Notes: a model not told the origin generated them from the sequence alone. A DNA stretch of 54,788 nucleotides from Asaia bogorensis (GCA_945868845.1 CAMBMS010000019.1:1-54788); one strand, 5' to 3'. Positions 18,591-28,556 are shown, counted from the first letter of the stretch. A program made the numbers and translations.

Positions 18591-19670
18591 TCAGCCGTCC
18601 ACCAGCACGTCGGTATAAAGTTCGCCCGGCGCAGGCTCCGGGCTGGCCTGGGCGAAATCGGCGGCTTCCTGCACGATCGCCTTCACCTCGTCGTCGATGC
18701 GCTTGAAAGCCACGTCGTCGATGCCCAGCGCCTGTAGTTTGGCACGCGCGGCCTCGATGCAGTCATACTCGCTGCGCATGCGCTGCACTTCCTCGCGCGT
18801 ACGGTATTTGGCCGGATCCGACATCGAATGGCCCCGATAGCGGTACGTCTGCATTTCGAGCAGATACGGCCCCTTCCCTGCGCGGCAATGTGCTACCGCC
18901 ACATCTGCCGCGCCCTTTACCGCCAACACGTCCATGCCATTAACCTTAGCGCCGGGAATGCCCCAGGCGGCGCCATTCTTTGACAGATCGCGCGAGGCCG
19001 AGGCCCGTTCCACTGAAGTGCCCATGCCATAGCGGTTATTCTCGATGATGAAGATCGTCGGCAGCTTCATCAGCGCGGCAAGGTTGAGGCTTTCATAAAC
19101 CTGGCCCTGGTTCGACGCACCCTCGCCGAAATACGTAGCGCTGACGCGGTCATTGCCGCGATACCAGTTAGAAAATCCCAGCCCATTACCCATACTGACC
19201 TGCGCGCCGACGATGCCGTGCCCGCCGAAGAAATTCTTCTCGCGGCTGAACATATGCATGGAGCCGCCCTTGCCGCGCGAATAGCCACCCTCGCGCCCAG
19301 TCAGTTCCGCCATCACGCCGCGCGCATCCATCCCGCAGGCCAGCATATGCCCGTGATCGCGGTAGGACGTGATCACCTGATCAGCCTCGCCAAGTGCCAT
19401 CTGCACGCCGACAACAACCGCTTCCTGACCGATATAAAGGTGACAAAAACCGCCGATCAGCCCCATGCCATAGAGCTGGCCGGCCTTTTCCTCGAACCGA
19501 CGAATCAGCAGCATGTCGCGGAAGGCCCGCAGGAACGGATCGCGCGCCGGAGCTGGTGTCCTGGCCTTGGCCCGCTTTGGCGAATTCGCCTTGGCCCGCT
19601 TTAGCAAATCCGCCTTTCTGGCCTCAGATTTACCCGTCTCGGCTCTCCTGGTCTCGGCCGCCTGTGTCAT
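18591..19670 (-). CDS. pdhA: Pyruvate dehydrogenase E1 component subunit alpha
   Basis: The ThDP-dependent alpha subunit that decarboxylates pyruvate. From ATG 19670 (GAGGG about 7 bases upstream) it has 359 residues; a longer frame to 19775 lacks family similarity. After a basic, Lys/Arg/Ala-rich N-terminal tail, the conserved domain begins [17 protein letters not shown], with [12 protein letters not shown] and the ThDP/Mg binding motif [12 protein letters not shown] ending in ENN. The phosphorylation-loop-like [13 protein letters not shown] is present. It is the first gene of the operon pdhA-pdhB-pdhC-GNAT-lpdA-lipA-COQ10. Confidence 0.95.
   Translation of the reverse strand: MTQAAETRRAETGKSEARKADLLKRAKANSPKRAKARTPAPARDPFLRAFRDMLLIRRFEEKAGQLYGMGLIGGFCHLYIGQEAVVVGVQMALGEADQVITSYRDHGHMLACGMDARGVMAELTGREGGYSRGKGGSMHMFSREKNFFGGHGIVGAQVSMGNGLGFSNWYRGNDRVSATYFGEGASNQGQVYESLNLAALMKLPTIFIIENNRYGMGTSVERASASRDLSKNGAAWGIPGAKVNGMDVLAVKGAADVAVAHCRAGKGPYLLEMQTYRYRGHSMSDPAKYRTREEVQRMRSEYDCIEAARAKLQALGIDDVAFKRIDDEVKAIVQEAADFAQASPEPAPGELYTDVLVDG
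19565..19612 (-). repeat. Two 24-bp tandem repeats in the pdhA N-terminal tail
   Basis: The segments 19565-19588 and 19589-19612 are tandem copies differing at a few positions. They encode the repeated K-R-A-K-A part of the basic tail. The tail lies before the conserved E1-alpha domain, so the duplication probably does not affect catalysis. Confidence 0.6.
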
Positions 19671-19973
19671 TGCCGTGCCCTCGCTGGATTTGCCCGATTT
19701 CTTCCCGTAGGCTAAGCAAGCCAACGGCATTTTCGCAAGCGTTATTTCCGAAAAAATCCTTGTGATGCAATGCAATAGATGAATTTAACTGATATTTAGT
19801 TAACTCCTTGACTCTGGCCGTCTCGGAAGTCCGGATATCGCGAAGCGTTATCTAAAAAGCCACACCAGAGAACAAATCTGTCGCCAGACTTCATTGCCAC
19901 GAAGTGTCATTGCCTTACGGTAGCCCATGCAAGCGCCGCCTGTCCCGGCTATGGGATCGACCCCGCGGGCGAA
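19671..19973. other. Leader region of the PDH operon
   Basis: About 300 bases without a gene, upstream of pdhA on the minus strand. The stretch around 19740-19810 is AT-richer than its surroundings and must contain the operon promoter, though no convincing -35/-10 pair can be fixed by eye. Nothing recognisable lies in 19810-19973. Confidence 0.5.
19785..19803. promoter_or_regulatory. AT-rich palindrome upstream of the PDH operon
   Basis: TTAACT (19785-19790) and AGTTAA (19798-19803) form an inverted repeat with a 7-base spacer, about 115 bases upstream of the pdhA start. The dyad could bind a repressor or activator. No regulator gene is adjacent, so this is only a candidate. Confidence 0.3.
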
Positions 19974-20265
19974 TCAGACCGCCAGCCGGCCCCCGTTGCG
20001 ACCGTCACGGTCGGCAGTATACAGGGCCCGATAGGCATTGCGGAGCAGCGTCTCCGGCGTCGCCTCCCCGTTAGGCGCACAGACTACGCCAACGCTGACG
20101 GTCCGTTTCCAGCGCGAGCCAGGCGCGACCTCGAGCACCATGCCCGAGATCCCTTGGCAGAGCTATTGGCCCGCCGCGGTGCCCTCTTCGACGGTCGTGC
20201 CCAGCATTGATCACGGCGAATTCCCCGCTGCCATACACACGCCACACAGCCTCCTGCTTGAACTC
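19974..20265 (-). pseudogene. GGDEF (diguanylate cyclase) C-terminal remnant
   Basis: The minus-strand reading recovers the second half of a GGDEF domain. VWRVYGSGEFAVI, corresponding to the active loop RYGGEEFAVI with a damaged motif, is followed after a frameshift by LGTTVEEGTAAG, an in-frame TAG, ISGMVLEVAPGSRW, TVSVGVVCAPN and finally LLRNAYRALYTADRDGRNG before a stop at 19974-19976. These are in the order expected of a diguanylate cyclase. Only about 100 codons remain, with one frameshift, one nonsense codon and a broken active loop, so it is inactive. Confidence 0.75.
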
Positions 20266-20406
20266 AGGCGATAATGCACCTTAACTCCGTCCTCCATCAT
20301 GATAGCCCTTCGCTGATCTATTCCTGTCAGCCAAGGGAGACGTCAGACAGGGGCAGGGACAGCGGCCGTCCGCGCTGGCTCGCGCGAAAGCGGTCTTGGG
20401 GGACAA

Positions 20407-21063
20407 GTGTCGGCTGGAAAGAGTGGCTTGATCCTTTGGGGTGTCGCAAGCGCGCGCACGATCCGTCCGCACTGGGCGATGCACGAACTCGGCCTCGATT
20501 ATGAAATCCGGCCGATCCGGACCCGGACGCCCAACATGGAGACGGCTGAATACACCGCGCTCAACGCCCGTCAGAAGATTCCATTGCTCCAGGACGGCGA
20601 CCTGACGATCACGGAAAGCGTGGCGATCGTCGCCTATCTCTCGGACGCCTATGGTCGCGAGGACAACCGGCTGGTACCCACCGGCGCACGCGAGCGCGCG
20701 ACCTGTATGGAATGGTGCCTGTTCGCGGCGACCGAGCTCGACGCCACGTCGCTCTACGTCCTGCGCCGGCACGACAGCCTTAAGCACATCTACGGCGAGG
20801 CACCGAAAGCCAACGAGGCAGCAATCGCCTACTTCCACAAGCAGATGCGCAGCGTTGAACGCGCGCTTGCGGATGGACGTCCCTTTATCACCGGCGACCG
20901 CTTTAGCGCGGCCGATATCATCCTCGCGACCACCTTCTCTTGGGCTGGACGCTACGGGGTGACAGTGTCGGACGCGGCGCTCGCCTACGAGGCGCGCGCC
21001 AACGCGCGACCGGCCTTCGCCACCGCCACCATAAGCAACAACCCGCCCATCGTCGCCGCCTGA
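20407..21063 (+). CDS. Glutathione S-transferase family protein
   Basis: A 218-residue GST-like protein. The N-terminal thioredoxin fold shows ILWGVASARTIRPHWAMHELGLDYE and a typical cis-proline/glutathione-contact region RQKIPLLQDGDLTITESVAIVAYL. The C-terminal helical domain has the conserved capping motif FSAADIILAT. The start is GTG 20407 with GGGGGA just upstream. The likely catalytic Ser is in the N-terminal VASART segment, but the reaction is unknown. It is followed 30 bases later by an enoyl-CoA hydratase gene on the same strand, so they form a small operon that may handle an aromatic or acyl-CoA intermediate. Confidence 0.88.
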   Translation: MSAGKSGLILWGVASARTIRPHWAMHELGLDYEIRPIRTRTPNMETAEYTALNARQKIPLLQDGDLTITESVAIVAYLSDAYGREDNRLVPTGARERATCMEWCLFAATELDATSLYVLRRHDSLKHIYGEAPKANEAAIAYFHKQMRSVERALADGRPFITGDRFSAADIILATTFSWAGRYGVTVSDAALAYEARANARPAFATATISNNPPIVAA

Positions 21064-21092
21064 AGACGACGCCGCCGAACCGGGAGACGACA

Positions 21093-21917
21093 GTGAGGAC
21101 CGACGCGATTTCCATCGACACCGGCACGGACCAGCTGCTGTGCAGGGTCGAAGAGCATGTCGCCACCCTGACTTTCAACCGCCCAGAGAAACGTAACGCG
21201 CTGGGGGACATCGTGACCCCGGCACTGCGCCAAATGCTGCTAGTGCTGGAGGCCGACCCGGACGTCCGGGTCGTCGTGCTGACCGGTGCGGGTAAGGCGT
21301 TCTGTGCCGGTGGCGACGTCAAGGCTATGGGCAGCGGCGCACCGGACGAGCGTTCGCTGGACGACAAGATCCGCACCCTGCAGAACCGGCAACAGGCTCT
21401 GACGCTGCGCCTGCACGAGATGCCCAAGCCGACCATCGCCGCTCTACCAGGAGCGGCGGCAGGCGCGGGTATGTCGATTGCGCTTGCCTGCGATCTCAGG
21501 ATCGGCGGCACCAGCGCCTTCTATGCGCCCGGCTTCGCGGCGATCGGACTGTCGGGCGACTACGGCGGCTCGTGGCAGCTAACCCAGATCGTTGGCCCGG
21601 CCAAGGCCAAAGAAATCTACTTCACCGGCCGCCGTGTTCACGTGCAGGAGGCGCTCTCGCTGGGCCTGCTGAACGAGGTCGTCCCCGACGAGGAACTTCA
21701 GGCGAGGACTGCCGCGCTGGCGGCGGAGATTGCCGCCGGCCCGCCGCTGGCGCTCCGCTACATGAAACAGAACATCAACCGGGCGACCCAGGCCGATTTC
21801 ACGACCTGTCTCGACTGGGAGGCAGACCGCCTAGTCCGCGTCGCTCAGACCGAGGACCACAAGGAAGCGGTGCGCGCCTTCATCGAGAAGCGCAAACCGG
21901 TATTCACGGGAAGATAG
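21093..21917 (+). CDS. Enoyl-CoA hydratase/isomerase family protein
   Basis: A crotonase-fold protein of 274 residues from GTG 21093, with GGGAG about 6 bases upstream. Visible features are LTFNRPEKRNALGD, the first oxyanion-hole segment GKAFCAGGDVKAM, the helix ALPGAAAGAGMSIALACDLR giving the second, and GLSGDYGGSWQL, in which the acidic residue is placed as in hydratases. It may act in fatty-acid or other acyl-CoA degradation. The longer upstream frame overlaps the GST gene and is not used. It ends convergently with glnD, with a long inverted repeat between them. Confidence 0.9.
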   Translation: MRTDAISIDTGTDQLLCRVEEHVATLTFNRPEKRNALGDIVTPALRQMLLVLEADPDVRVVVLTGAGKAFCAGGDVKAMGSGAPDERSLDDKIRTLQNRQQALTLRLHEMPKPTIAALPGAAAGAGMSIALACDLRIGGTSAFYAPGFAAIGLSGDYGGSWQLTQIVGPAKAKEIYFTGRRVHVQEALSLGLLNEVVPDEELQARTAALAAEIAAGPPLALRYMKQNINRATQADFTTCLDWEADRLVRVAQTEDHKEAVRAFIEKRKPVFTGR

Positions 21918-22007
21918 CGCTCCGGCGGTCGGGGACGAACGGTCTCAGGTAAACGTCACCGAGACATTTCCGAAGGCCGATGAAATCACGTCGACCGGCG
22001 TCCGTAT

Positions 22008-22076
22008 GGTGATGATGAAGAAGGGGACCGAGGAACTGTTTCTAACAGCACCTAAGCCCCCTTCTTCATCATCACC
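22008..22076. terminator. 19-bp perfect inverted repeat between convergent genes
   Basis: 22008-22026 pairs perfectly with 22058-22076 around a 31-base loop. The position between the convergent enoyl-CoA hydratase and glnD genes suggests a bidirectional terminator or a 3' stabilising structure. There is no T-tract, and the loop is long for an intrinsic terminator, so another origin, such as a mobile-element remnant, is possible. Confidence 0.45.
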
Positions 22077-22089
22077 AAATGAGTGGGTT

Positions 22090-24816
22090 CTAAGGGGTGG
22101 CAATCGGGCCGTCGGGGTTTTCCAGGGCGGTCAGCAGGGCCTCGCGTAACTGGCCGAGTTTGCGTTCATTGGTCAATTTGAGGCCGAAAATATCCTTGAC
22201 GTAGAATACGTCCACGGCACGCACGCCGTAGGTGGTGACATGCGCGGAAGTAATTTGCAGCCCATGTTCGCTGATCGCAGCCGTGACGTCGTGCAACAGG
22301 CCGGGCCGGTCGCGCCCGTTCAGTTCCAGCACCGTATGGGTGTTAGACGCGCGGTTATCCACCACCACGCGCGGCGGTACATGAATCGCCCGAGTGCGCC
22401 GCCCGATCAGCGATTTCGATATTTTTTTAATTTCCTGTGCCAGCCGTAGGCGCCCGGACAAAGCCTGCTCGATCAGCACCGCAAGGCGGGCGAGGCGATG
22501 TGGTGCATCGAACGCGCCGCCACCCGCGTCTTGCACCCAGAATGTGTCGAGCGCCATGCCATTGTTCAGCGTGTGAATGCGCGCATCGACGATCGAGGCC
22601 CCGGCCACGGCCAGGGCACCTGCAATCTTGCTGAACAGGCCGGCATGATCGACGGCATAGACGGTGACTTCCGTCACCGCGCGCGCCGGCAGCGCTTCGG
22701 TATCGACAAGCAATGGCAGCTGGCGCCGCTCCGCCTCGCGCACCAGCCGGGCGTGGCGCAGATGCGTATCGTTATCCAGCGACAGCCAGTAGCCGGGATA
22801 GCCCGCGTTCAAGAAGGCTGCAACATCGTCGGTCGGCCAGTCCGTCAGCATTTCTACCACTGCCTGCTTGGCCCGTTGCACCCGCCCGTCGCGCTCGGTG
22901 GAGGCGAGGCCGCCGGCCAGTACATCGGAGACGCGCGCGTAAAGATCGCGCAGCAAGGCTGCCTTCCAGGCATTCCACACTTTCGCCGATACGGCGCGCA
23001 TATCCGCCACCGTCAGGATCAACAGCAGCCGCAGCCGTTCGGGAGACTGGATGGTTTCGGTTAGGTCGAGAATAGTTTTCGGATCGTCGATATCGCGCTT
23101 GAACGCGGTCTGGCTGAGCAGGAGGTGATGCAGCACCAACCAGGAGACGGTTTCGGTTTCTTCCGCGCTCATGCCCAATGCTGGGCAGACTGTGAGCGCA
23201 AGTTCGGCGCCGAGTTCGGAATGGTCGCCACCGCGACCCTTGCAGATATCGTGCATCACCATCGCCATGTACAACGCACGGCGCGATTGCAGCTTGCCCA
23301 CGAGTTCGGAGGCGACCGGCGCGATCTCCGCCAGTTCCCCGCGTTGCATCTGGTTGAGCACGCGGATCGCCTCGATCGTATGCTCATCGACAGTATAGAT
23401 ATGATAGGTATCGAACTGCATCTGCCCGACGATACGCGCCCAATCCGGCAACAGGCGGCCGAGAATGCCGGTTTCGTTCATCACGCGCATCCAATGCGCG
23501 CCATCCGCGCCTTTTTGCCCCCGTCCGCCACACAAGAGATCCATGAATAATTCCGCCGCGCGAGGATCCTTACGCAGCAGCACGACGCGGCGTTCATTGC
23601 GGATCAACGCACGCAGTGCCAGTGGGTGAATGTCCAGGAGGCGATCGCGAGCGACTTGCAGGATCCGCAGCATTTGCAGTGGTTCAACGGCGAAGTCGCG
23701 TCCCGGCGCGGACATCAGCTTGCCATCGGCCAGAATGAAGCCGGCATCCAGCACGGCCTTATCGGCGGTTTTCGTCACCGCCGGCGGCCCGCGCGCAGTG
23801 CGCAACATCGCCGGTTCCACCACCCGCGTCAGCCGTGCGACGTCGCGCGCGATCAAATGGTAATGGCGCATGAACCGTTCCACGCCGTTCTGCCGCCCAT
23901 GCGGCATATAGCCCATTCGCGCACCGACCACGGGTTGCAGATCGAATGTCAGGCGTTCCTCCGCCCGCCCGGCGACGTAATGCAGGTTAAAGCGCACGGT
24001 CCAGAGGAATTCCCAGGCATGACGCGCCTGCTTGGCTTCCAGTTCTGTCAGCACCGCGCCGGGGCCCGAGGCTTCCACCAGCTCCGCCATGGTCTGCGTG
24101 CCATAGACGTAGCGCGCGATCCAGTAGAGCGTCTGCATGTCGCGCAGCCCGCCCACGCCTTCCTTCGCGTTGGGTTCGACCATGAAAGGGGAATCGCCAT
24201 AGCGGCGATGGCGCGCCTCACGTTCGTCCTGCTTAGCGGTGATGTATTCGGCGGCGCCACGCGACGCGCAGGTGGCGCGAAAATGCGCGTGGAAATCGTC
24301 AAACAGCGCCGCATCCCCGGCAATGCGCCTGGCATCCAGCAGCGCGGTACGGATGGTGATATCCTTCGCTCCCTCCGACAGGCACTCAGCGACGGAGCGC
24401 GTGGCATGGCCAACCTTCAGCCCCAGATCCCAAAGGAAATACAACATGTATTCCACCACCTGGAGCGTGCGCTGGTTGGGCTCGGTGAGAAACAGCAAGT
24501 CGATATCGCTGAACGGCGCCAGGGTGCCGCGCCCATAGCCGCCGGTGGCCGCCAGGGCCAAACGATCCAAGGTCGGTTGCCGCGATGGCGGGCGGATGGT
24601 CAGGGCATGGGTAAAAATCTGCGTAATCAGTTCATCCATCAGGCCGGAGTGAAGGCGCGCGGCGATCAAGCCGGAGATCGGTTTGTTCTCAAACGCGTCA
24701 CGGATATCGGCCTGGATGCGACCCAGGCGGCGACGAAATTTCGCCAGCGCGACCTCGCGCGCTTCCTTCGCCAGTTCGGCGGCGGCGATGTCGGTGCGGG
24801 TTGGCGTATCGGCCAT
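22090..24816 (-). CDS. glnD: [Protein-PII] uridylyltransferase / uridylyl-removing enzyme
   Basis: The bifunctional nitrogen sensor, 908 residues, which uridylylates PII at low glutamine and removes the group at high glutamine. The nucleotidyltransferase motif GGYGRGTLAPFSDIDLLFL (92-110) has the metal-binding Asp104 and Asp106. The middle HD domain contains MVMHDICKGRGGDHSE, and two C-terminal ACT domains are seen (EVTVYAVDHAGLFSKI and LELNGRDRPGLLHDV). Domain order and length are full. Its ATG at 24816 overlaps the mutS stop by one base (TAATG), indicating coupled translation. Confidence 0.95.
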   Translation of the reverse strand: MADTPTRTDIAAAELAKEAREVALAKFRRRLGRIQADIRDAFENKPISGLIAARLHSGLMDELITQIFTHALTIRPPSRQPTLDRLALAATGGYGRGTLAPFSDIDLLFLTEPNQRTLQVVEYMLYFLWDLGLKVGHATRSVAECLSEGAKDITIRTALLDARRIAGDAALFDDFHAHFRATCASRGAAEYITAKQDEREARHRRYGDSPFMVEPNAKEGVGGLRDMQTLYWIARYVYGTQTMAELVEASGPGAVLTELEAKQARHAWEFLWTVRFNLHYVAGRAEERLTFDLQPVVGARMGYMPHGRQNGVERFMRHYHLIARDVARLTRVVEPAMLRTARGPPAVTKTADKAVLDAGFILADGKLMSAPGRDFAVEPLQMLRILQVARDRLLDIHPLALRALIRNERRVVLLRKDPRAAELFMDLLCGGRGQKGADGAHWMRVMNETGILGRLLPDWARIVGQMQFDTYHIYTVDEHTIEAIRVLNQMQRGELAEIAPVASELVGKLQSRRALYMAMVMHDICKGRGGDHSELGAELALTVCPALGMSAEETETVSWLVLHHLLLSQTAFKRDIDDPKTILDLTETIQSPERLRLLLILTVADMRAVSAKVWNAWKAALLRDLYARVSDVLAGGLASTERDGRVQRAKQAVVEMLTDWPTDDVAAFLNAGYPGYWLSLDNDTHLRHARLVREAERRQLPLLVDTEALPARAVTEVTVYAVDHAGLFSKIAGALAVAGASIVDARIHTLNNGMALDTFWVQDAGGGAFDAPHRLARLAVLIEQALSGRLRLAQEIKKISKSLIGRRTRAIHVPPRVVVDNRASNTHTVLELNGRDRPGLLHDVTAAISEHGLQITSAHVTTYGVRAVDVFYVKDIFGLKLTNERKLGQLREALLTALENPDGPIATP

Positions 24817-27449
24817 TAGCGCGATGGTAGCGCCGGATCGGACGTGGCGACAACAAACAAACGTTTTATTTCATATAGCAACTCCAACGCTTCGCGCGGC
24901 GTCATTGCATCCACGTCGAGCCCGACGACGAGGTTGTGCAATTTATCGGGCACTGGTTCCACCGCTGGGGCAGCGGCGAACGGCGGCAGAAGATCCACCG
25001 CCGCTGGATTACGTCCACCCAGTGGGCCGGCGTTTTTCTCTAGTATGGCCAGGATCTGCCCAGCACGGCGCACCACCGGTACCGGCACGCCGGCGAGTTC
25101 CGCCACATGCACGCCCCAAGATCGTCCGGCGGCGCCGGCGGCCACTTCGTGCAAAAACACCACCGTTCCCTTCCACTCCTTGACCCGCATCGTGTGTGGC
25201 GCCAGACGCGGCAGCCGGTCGGTCAGGGTGGCAAGCTCGTGGAAATGCGTAGCAAAAATAGTGCGACAGCAATTGGCGGTGTGCAGCGCCTCCAGCACCG
25301 CCCAGGCAATGGCAAGGCCATCCAGGGTAGCCGTGCCACGCCCGATCTCATCGACCACGACCAGCGATTTCGGCCCCGCCTGGTGCAGAATTGCGGCGGT
25401 TTCCATCATTTCCACCATGAAGGTGGAGCGCCCGCGCGCCAGATCGTCGGCGCCGCCAACGCGGGAAAACAGCCGGTCCACGACGCCGATGCGCGCGGCC
25501 TCGGCCGGCACGGGCTGGCCGGCCTGGGCAAGGATCACCGCAAGCGCGTTCTGGCGGATGAAGGTGGATTTGCCGGCCATGTTCGGCCCGGTAAGCAATA
25601 ATAGCCGGCGTTCGGGCGAGAGATCGCAATGGTTCGGTACAAAAGCTGCGATCCCTACAAGTGCCGCCTCCACCACTGGATGCCGTCCGGCAGTGATGGC
25701 GAAGGCATCGCCATCGCTGACCACGGGGCGGCACCAGGTGCCAGATTCCGCCAGCCTAGCCGCCGATTGCGCCACATCCAGCCGCGCTAGAGCGCCGGCA
25801 CAGAAAGCCAGGGTGTTCGCGTGCCGCAGAGTTTCGCGCAGCAGATGGGAAAATACCGCGCGTTCCTGCGCCGCAGCGCGGTCCGCAGCCTCGACGATGC
25901 GCCGGTTTAGCTCCGCCAGTTCAGGATTGGAGAAGCGCGCGCCATTGGCCATGCCCTGGCGCAGAGTTAGGTCTGGCTGCCCCTGCAATTTCCCAACTGC
26001 CACGGCGGGCACCTCGATCACGTAGCCAAGCTGCGCGTGGTGCCTGATTTTCAGGCCCGCGACGCCGTAGCGCTGCGCGTAATCCAGTTGCAGCTTCACG
26101 AGGGCCCCGCGCGTATCGTCGCGCAAGGCGCGCTCCCTATCCAGTTCGCCGTCATAGCCGGCGCGGATGGCGCCGCCATCGTCGAGGCGCAGCGGGGCGG
26201 GATCGGCCAGGGCCGCGCGCAATAATTCCACCAATGCCGGATCCACCGCAAGCGCAACAACACAGTCCGCCATTACCGCCGGCAATGGTCCCGCCAGCGC
26301 GCCGAGCGCCGCGGTGGCCGCGGCCAAACCGTCGCGAATGGCGGCCAGGTCACGCGGCCCGCCGCGTTGCAGGAAAATCCGCCCCAGCGCGCGGGCCATG
26401 TCCGGAGCGCCGCGCAAGGCCACGCGCAGATCGCGCGACGCGTCGGGGTTCGCCAGTAGCCAAGACCAGCCATCCTGGCGCGCCGCGATCGCGGCTGGAT
26501 CGGTGAGCGGCGCGGCCAAATGCTCCGCCAGCAGACGCGCCCCAGCGGCGGAGAGCGTGCGCTGCACCGCGCCCAGCAAGGTATGAGCGGTACCGCCATC
26601 GCGCGCCCGCAGAATTTCCAGGCTGGCGCGCGTTGCCGCGTCCATCGCCAACGTTCCGTCGCGCCCGCCCGGCATGGGCGGAGACAGGCGCGGCAGGTTT
26701 CCGGCTTGCGTCACGGAAACATAGTCGAGCGCCATGGCGGCGGCGGCGGCCTCCGCATCCGAAAAATTTCCGTATGCATCCAGGCTGACGGCGGCGAAGG
26801 CATCAGACAATTTACGCCGTGCGGCCTGTGGGGTGGGCGGCGCGACCTCCGGCCCACTCCGGCCGGCCCAATCGCCCAAATCCAGTGTGGCGGGAACTAG
26901 AATTTCCGCCGGATCGAGGCGCCCGAGCAAAGCGGGCAATTCCCCCGGCTCCAGCGCGGCGGTCTCGAACAGCCCGGTGGACATATCCAACCAGGCGGCG
27001 CCCAACGTTCCCGGACCCTGGACCAGGGCCAGCAGGTAATTGGCCCGGCCCGCTTCGAGGAGCGAATCCTCGGTCAAGGTGCCCGGCGTGATCAGCCGGA
27101 CGACATCGCGCCGGATCGGCACCTTGGCGGATCGACGGGCCTTCGGGTCCTCCATCTGTTCGGCCACCGCGACGCGAAAGCCACGCCTTATCAGCCGCGC
27201 CAGATAGGCTTCAGCCGCATGCACCGGCACGCCGCACATGGCGATCGGCGCGCCGGCATGTTCGCCACGCGATGTCAGCGCGATGTCCAACGCCGAAGAT
27301 GCTGCCTCGGCATCGCTGAAAAACAATTCGTAGAAGTCGCCCATGCGGAAGAACACCAGCGCGTCCGGGTGCTGTGCCTTGGCGGCGAACCATTGCGCCA
27401 TCGCGGGGGAGGCGCCAATGGCGCTGGGCAGGGGACTTGGCGAATCCAT
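24816..27449 (-). CDS. mutS: DNA mismatch repair protein MutS
   Basis: A full-length MutS of 877 residues that recognises mismatches and bulges and signals to MutL. The mismatch-wedge motif F-Y-E is at 39-41 (MGDFYELFF), the ATPase Walker A GPNMAGKST is at about 617-625, with a Walker B/signature block VVDEIGRGTATLDG and the FATHFHEL switch. The start ATG 27449 has no obvious ribosome binding site, but the N-terminus (AMAQWFAAKAQHPD) aligns well with the family. It is co-transcribed with glnD downstream and divergent from the malic enzyme pseudogene. Confidence 0.95.
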   Translation of the reverse strand: MDSPSPLPSAIGASPAMAQWFAAKAQHPDALVFFRMGDFYELFFSDAEAASSALDIALTSRGEHAGAPIAMCGVPVHAAEAYLARLIRRGFRVAVAEQMEDPKARRSAKVPIRRDVVRLITPGTLTEDSLLEAGRANYLLALVQGPGTLGAAWLDMSTGLFETAALEPGELPALLGRLDPAEILVPATLDLGDWAGRSGPEVAPPTPQAARRKLSDAFAAVSLDAYGNFSDAEAAAAAMALDYVSVTQAGNLPRLSPPMPGGRDGTLAMDAATRASLEILRARDGGTAHTLLGAVQRTLSAAGARLLAEHLAAPLTDPAAIAARQDGWSWLLANPDASRDLRVALRGAPDMARALGRIFLQRGGPRDLAAIRDGLAAATAALGALAGPLPAVMADCVVALAVDPALVELLRAALADPAPLRLDDGGAIRAGYDGELDRERALRDDTRGALVKLQLDYAQRYGVAGLKIRHHAQLGYVIEVPAVAVGKLQGQPDLTLRQGMANGARFSNPELAELNRRIVEAADRAAAQERAVFSHLLRETLRHANTLAFCAGALARLDVAQSAARLAESGTWCRPVVSDGDAFAITAGRHPVVEAALVGIAAFVPNHCDLSPERRLLLLTGPNMAGKSTFIRQNALAVILAQAGQPVPAEAARIGVVDRLFSRVGGADDLARGRSTFMVEMMETAAILHQAGPKSLVVVDEIGRGTATLDGLAIAWAVLEALHTANCCRTIFATHFHELATLTDRLPRLAPHTMRVKEWKGTVVFLHEVAAGAAGRSWGVHVAELAGVPVPVVRRAGQILAILEKNAGPLGGRNPAAVDLLPPFAAAPAVEPVPDKLHNLVVGLDVDAMTPREALELLYEIKRLFVVATSDPALPSR

Positions 27450-27553
27450 TCGTTAGACTACCCGGCACATATGAATGTTTGAAGCATCCCTACCCTTTCA
27501 CAACTCATCCCGCCCATGATGGGCCCCGGCACTTGTCCCAGGAAGAGCGATTC

Positions 27554-28556
27554 ATGGCTGGTGGTGGCGCCGACAACCACAACGTGCGCATTGCCGCCGA
27601 GGAAGCGCTGGAAATGCATACCTCTGGCCGGCCGGGCACGCTCCGGACCTAGATCACCAAGCCACTAGCCACGGCGCGCGATCTCTCTCTAGCTTATTCT
27701 CCTGGCGTCGCGGAACCTTGCCTGCATATTCAGTGCAACCCGGACCGCGCCTATGAATACACTACCAAGGCCAACATGGTGGCTGTGATCTCCAACGGCA
27801 CCGCCATACTGACCCTCGGTAACCTGGGTGCCCTGGCAGGCAAGCCGGTGATGGAAGGCAAGAATGCCCTAGTCAAGTGCTTCGCCAATATGGACGGCAT
27901 CGATCTAGAAGTCGGCACCGAGGACGTCGACGAATTCGTTAATTGCGTGCACTTCCTTGGCCCCAATTCTAGCGGCATCAATCTGGAGGATATCAAGGCG
28001 CCAGAATGCTTCGTTGTCGAGCAGCGTTTGCGCAAGCTGATGGATATCCCGATGTTTCACGGCGACAAATATGGCGTCGCCACGCTGATCAATGTCTGCC
28101 ATCTGACCGGTTAAAATCTGCGAGACACCAAACTGGTGTCAACGACACCGGCGGCGGCGCCATCACCTACGTCGAGCTGTTGAAAGCGATGGGCATTCGC
28201 CTGGCGCCGCTCTCGGGAAATAACGAGAAATATTCGAATTTCCTCTATGTCCGCTTGCAGCGCAGTGGCCTGCTGTTCCGTGATTTCCAGCGCATGGTGA
28301 ACCAGAATCGTAATGTTTTCCCCGCCTGTACGGTGGCGAACGGCGGCGCAGATGCGGTGGTGACTGGCCTCACCCGCTCCACCACCAGCTGTCTGAAGGA
28401 TATCGCCAATATCATCGATCCGGCGCCAAACAAATTTACTTCGGTCTGACCCTGATGATCAGGCTGACGCATCCGGTGCAATTGGTGCAGCTCGATAGGT
28501 CGGTCAATCAGGTACTCGATCTGGCCTGTCTTGCAATGCATCAGGCGATCCGGTAA
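27554..28556 (+). pseudogene. maeB: NADP-dependent malic enzyme (MaeB type) pseudogene with internal deletion
   Basis: Remains of a MaeB-type malic enzyme, a malic domain fused to a phosphotransacetylase-like domain that is normally about 750 residues. The reading starts at ATG 27554 (NHNVRIAAEEALEMH), hits a TAG at 27650-27652 inside the region normally reading TKPLAT, then continues intact (YSPGVAEPCL, TTKANMVAVISNGTA, GKNALVKCFANMDGID) to a stop at 28112-28114. Another frame then reads GGGAITYVELLKAMG, and after a jump of some 250 codons resumes in the PTA domain (LQRSGLLFRDFQRMVNQNRN, DAVVTGLTRS). A last +1 shift gives FGLTLMI. The enzyme is certainly non-functional. Confidence 0.88.

Noticed and set aside
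23626-24819. A 397-codon plus-strand frame antisense to glnD
   Set aside because: It is an antisense shadow of a full-length, well-conserved gene.
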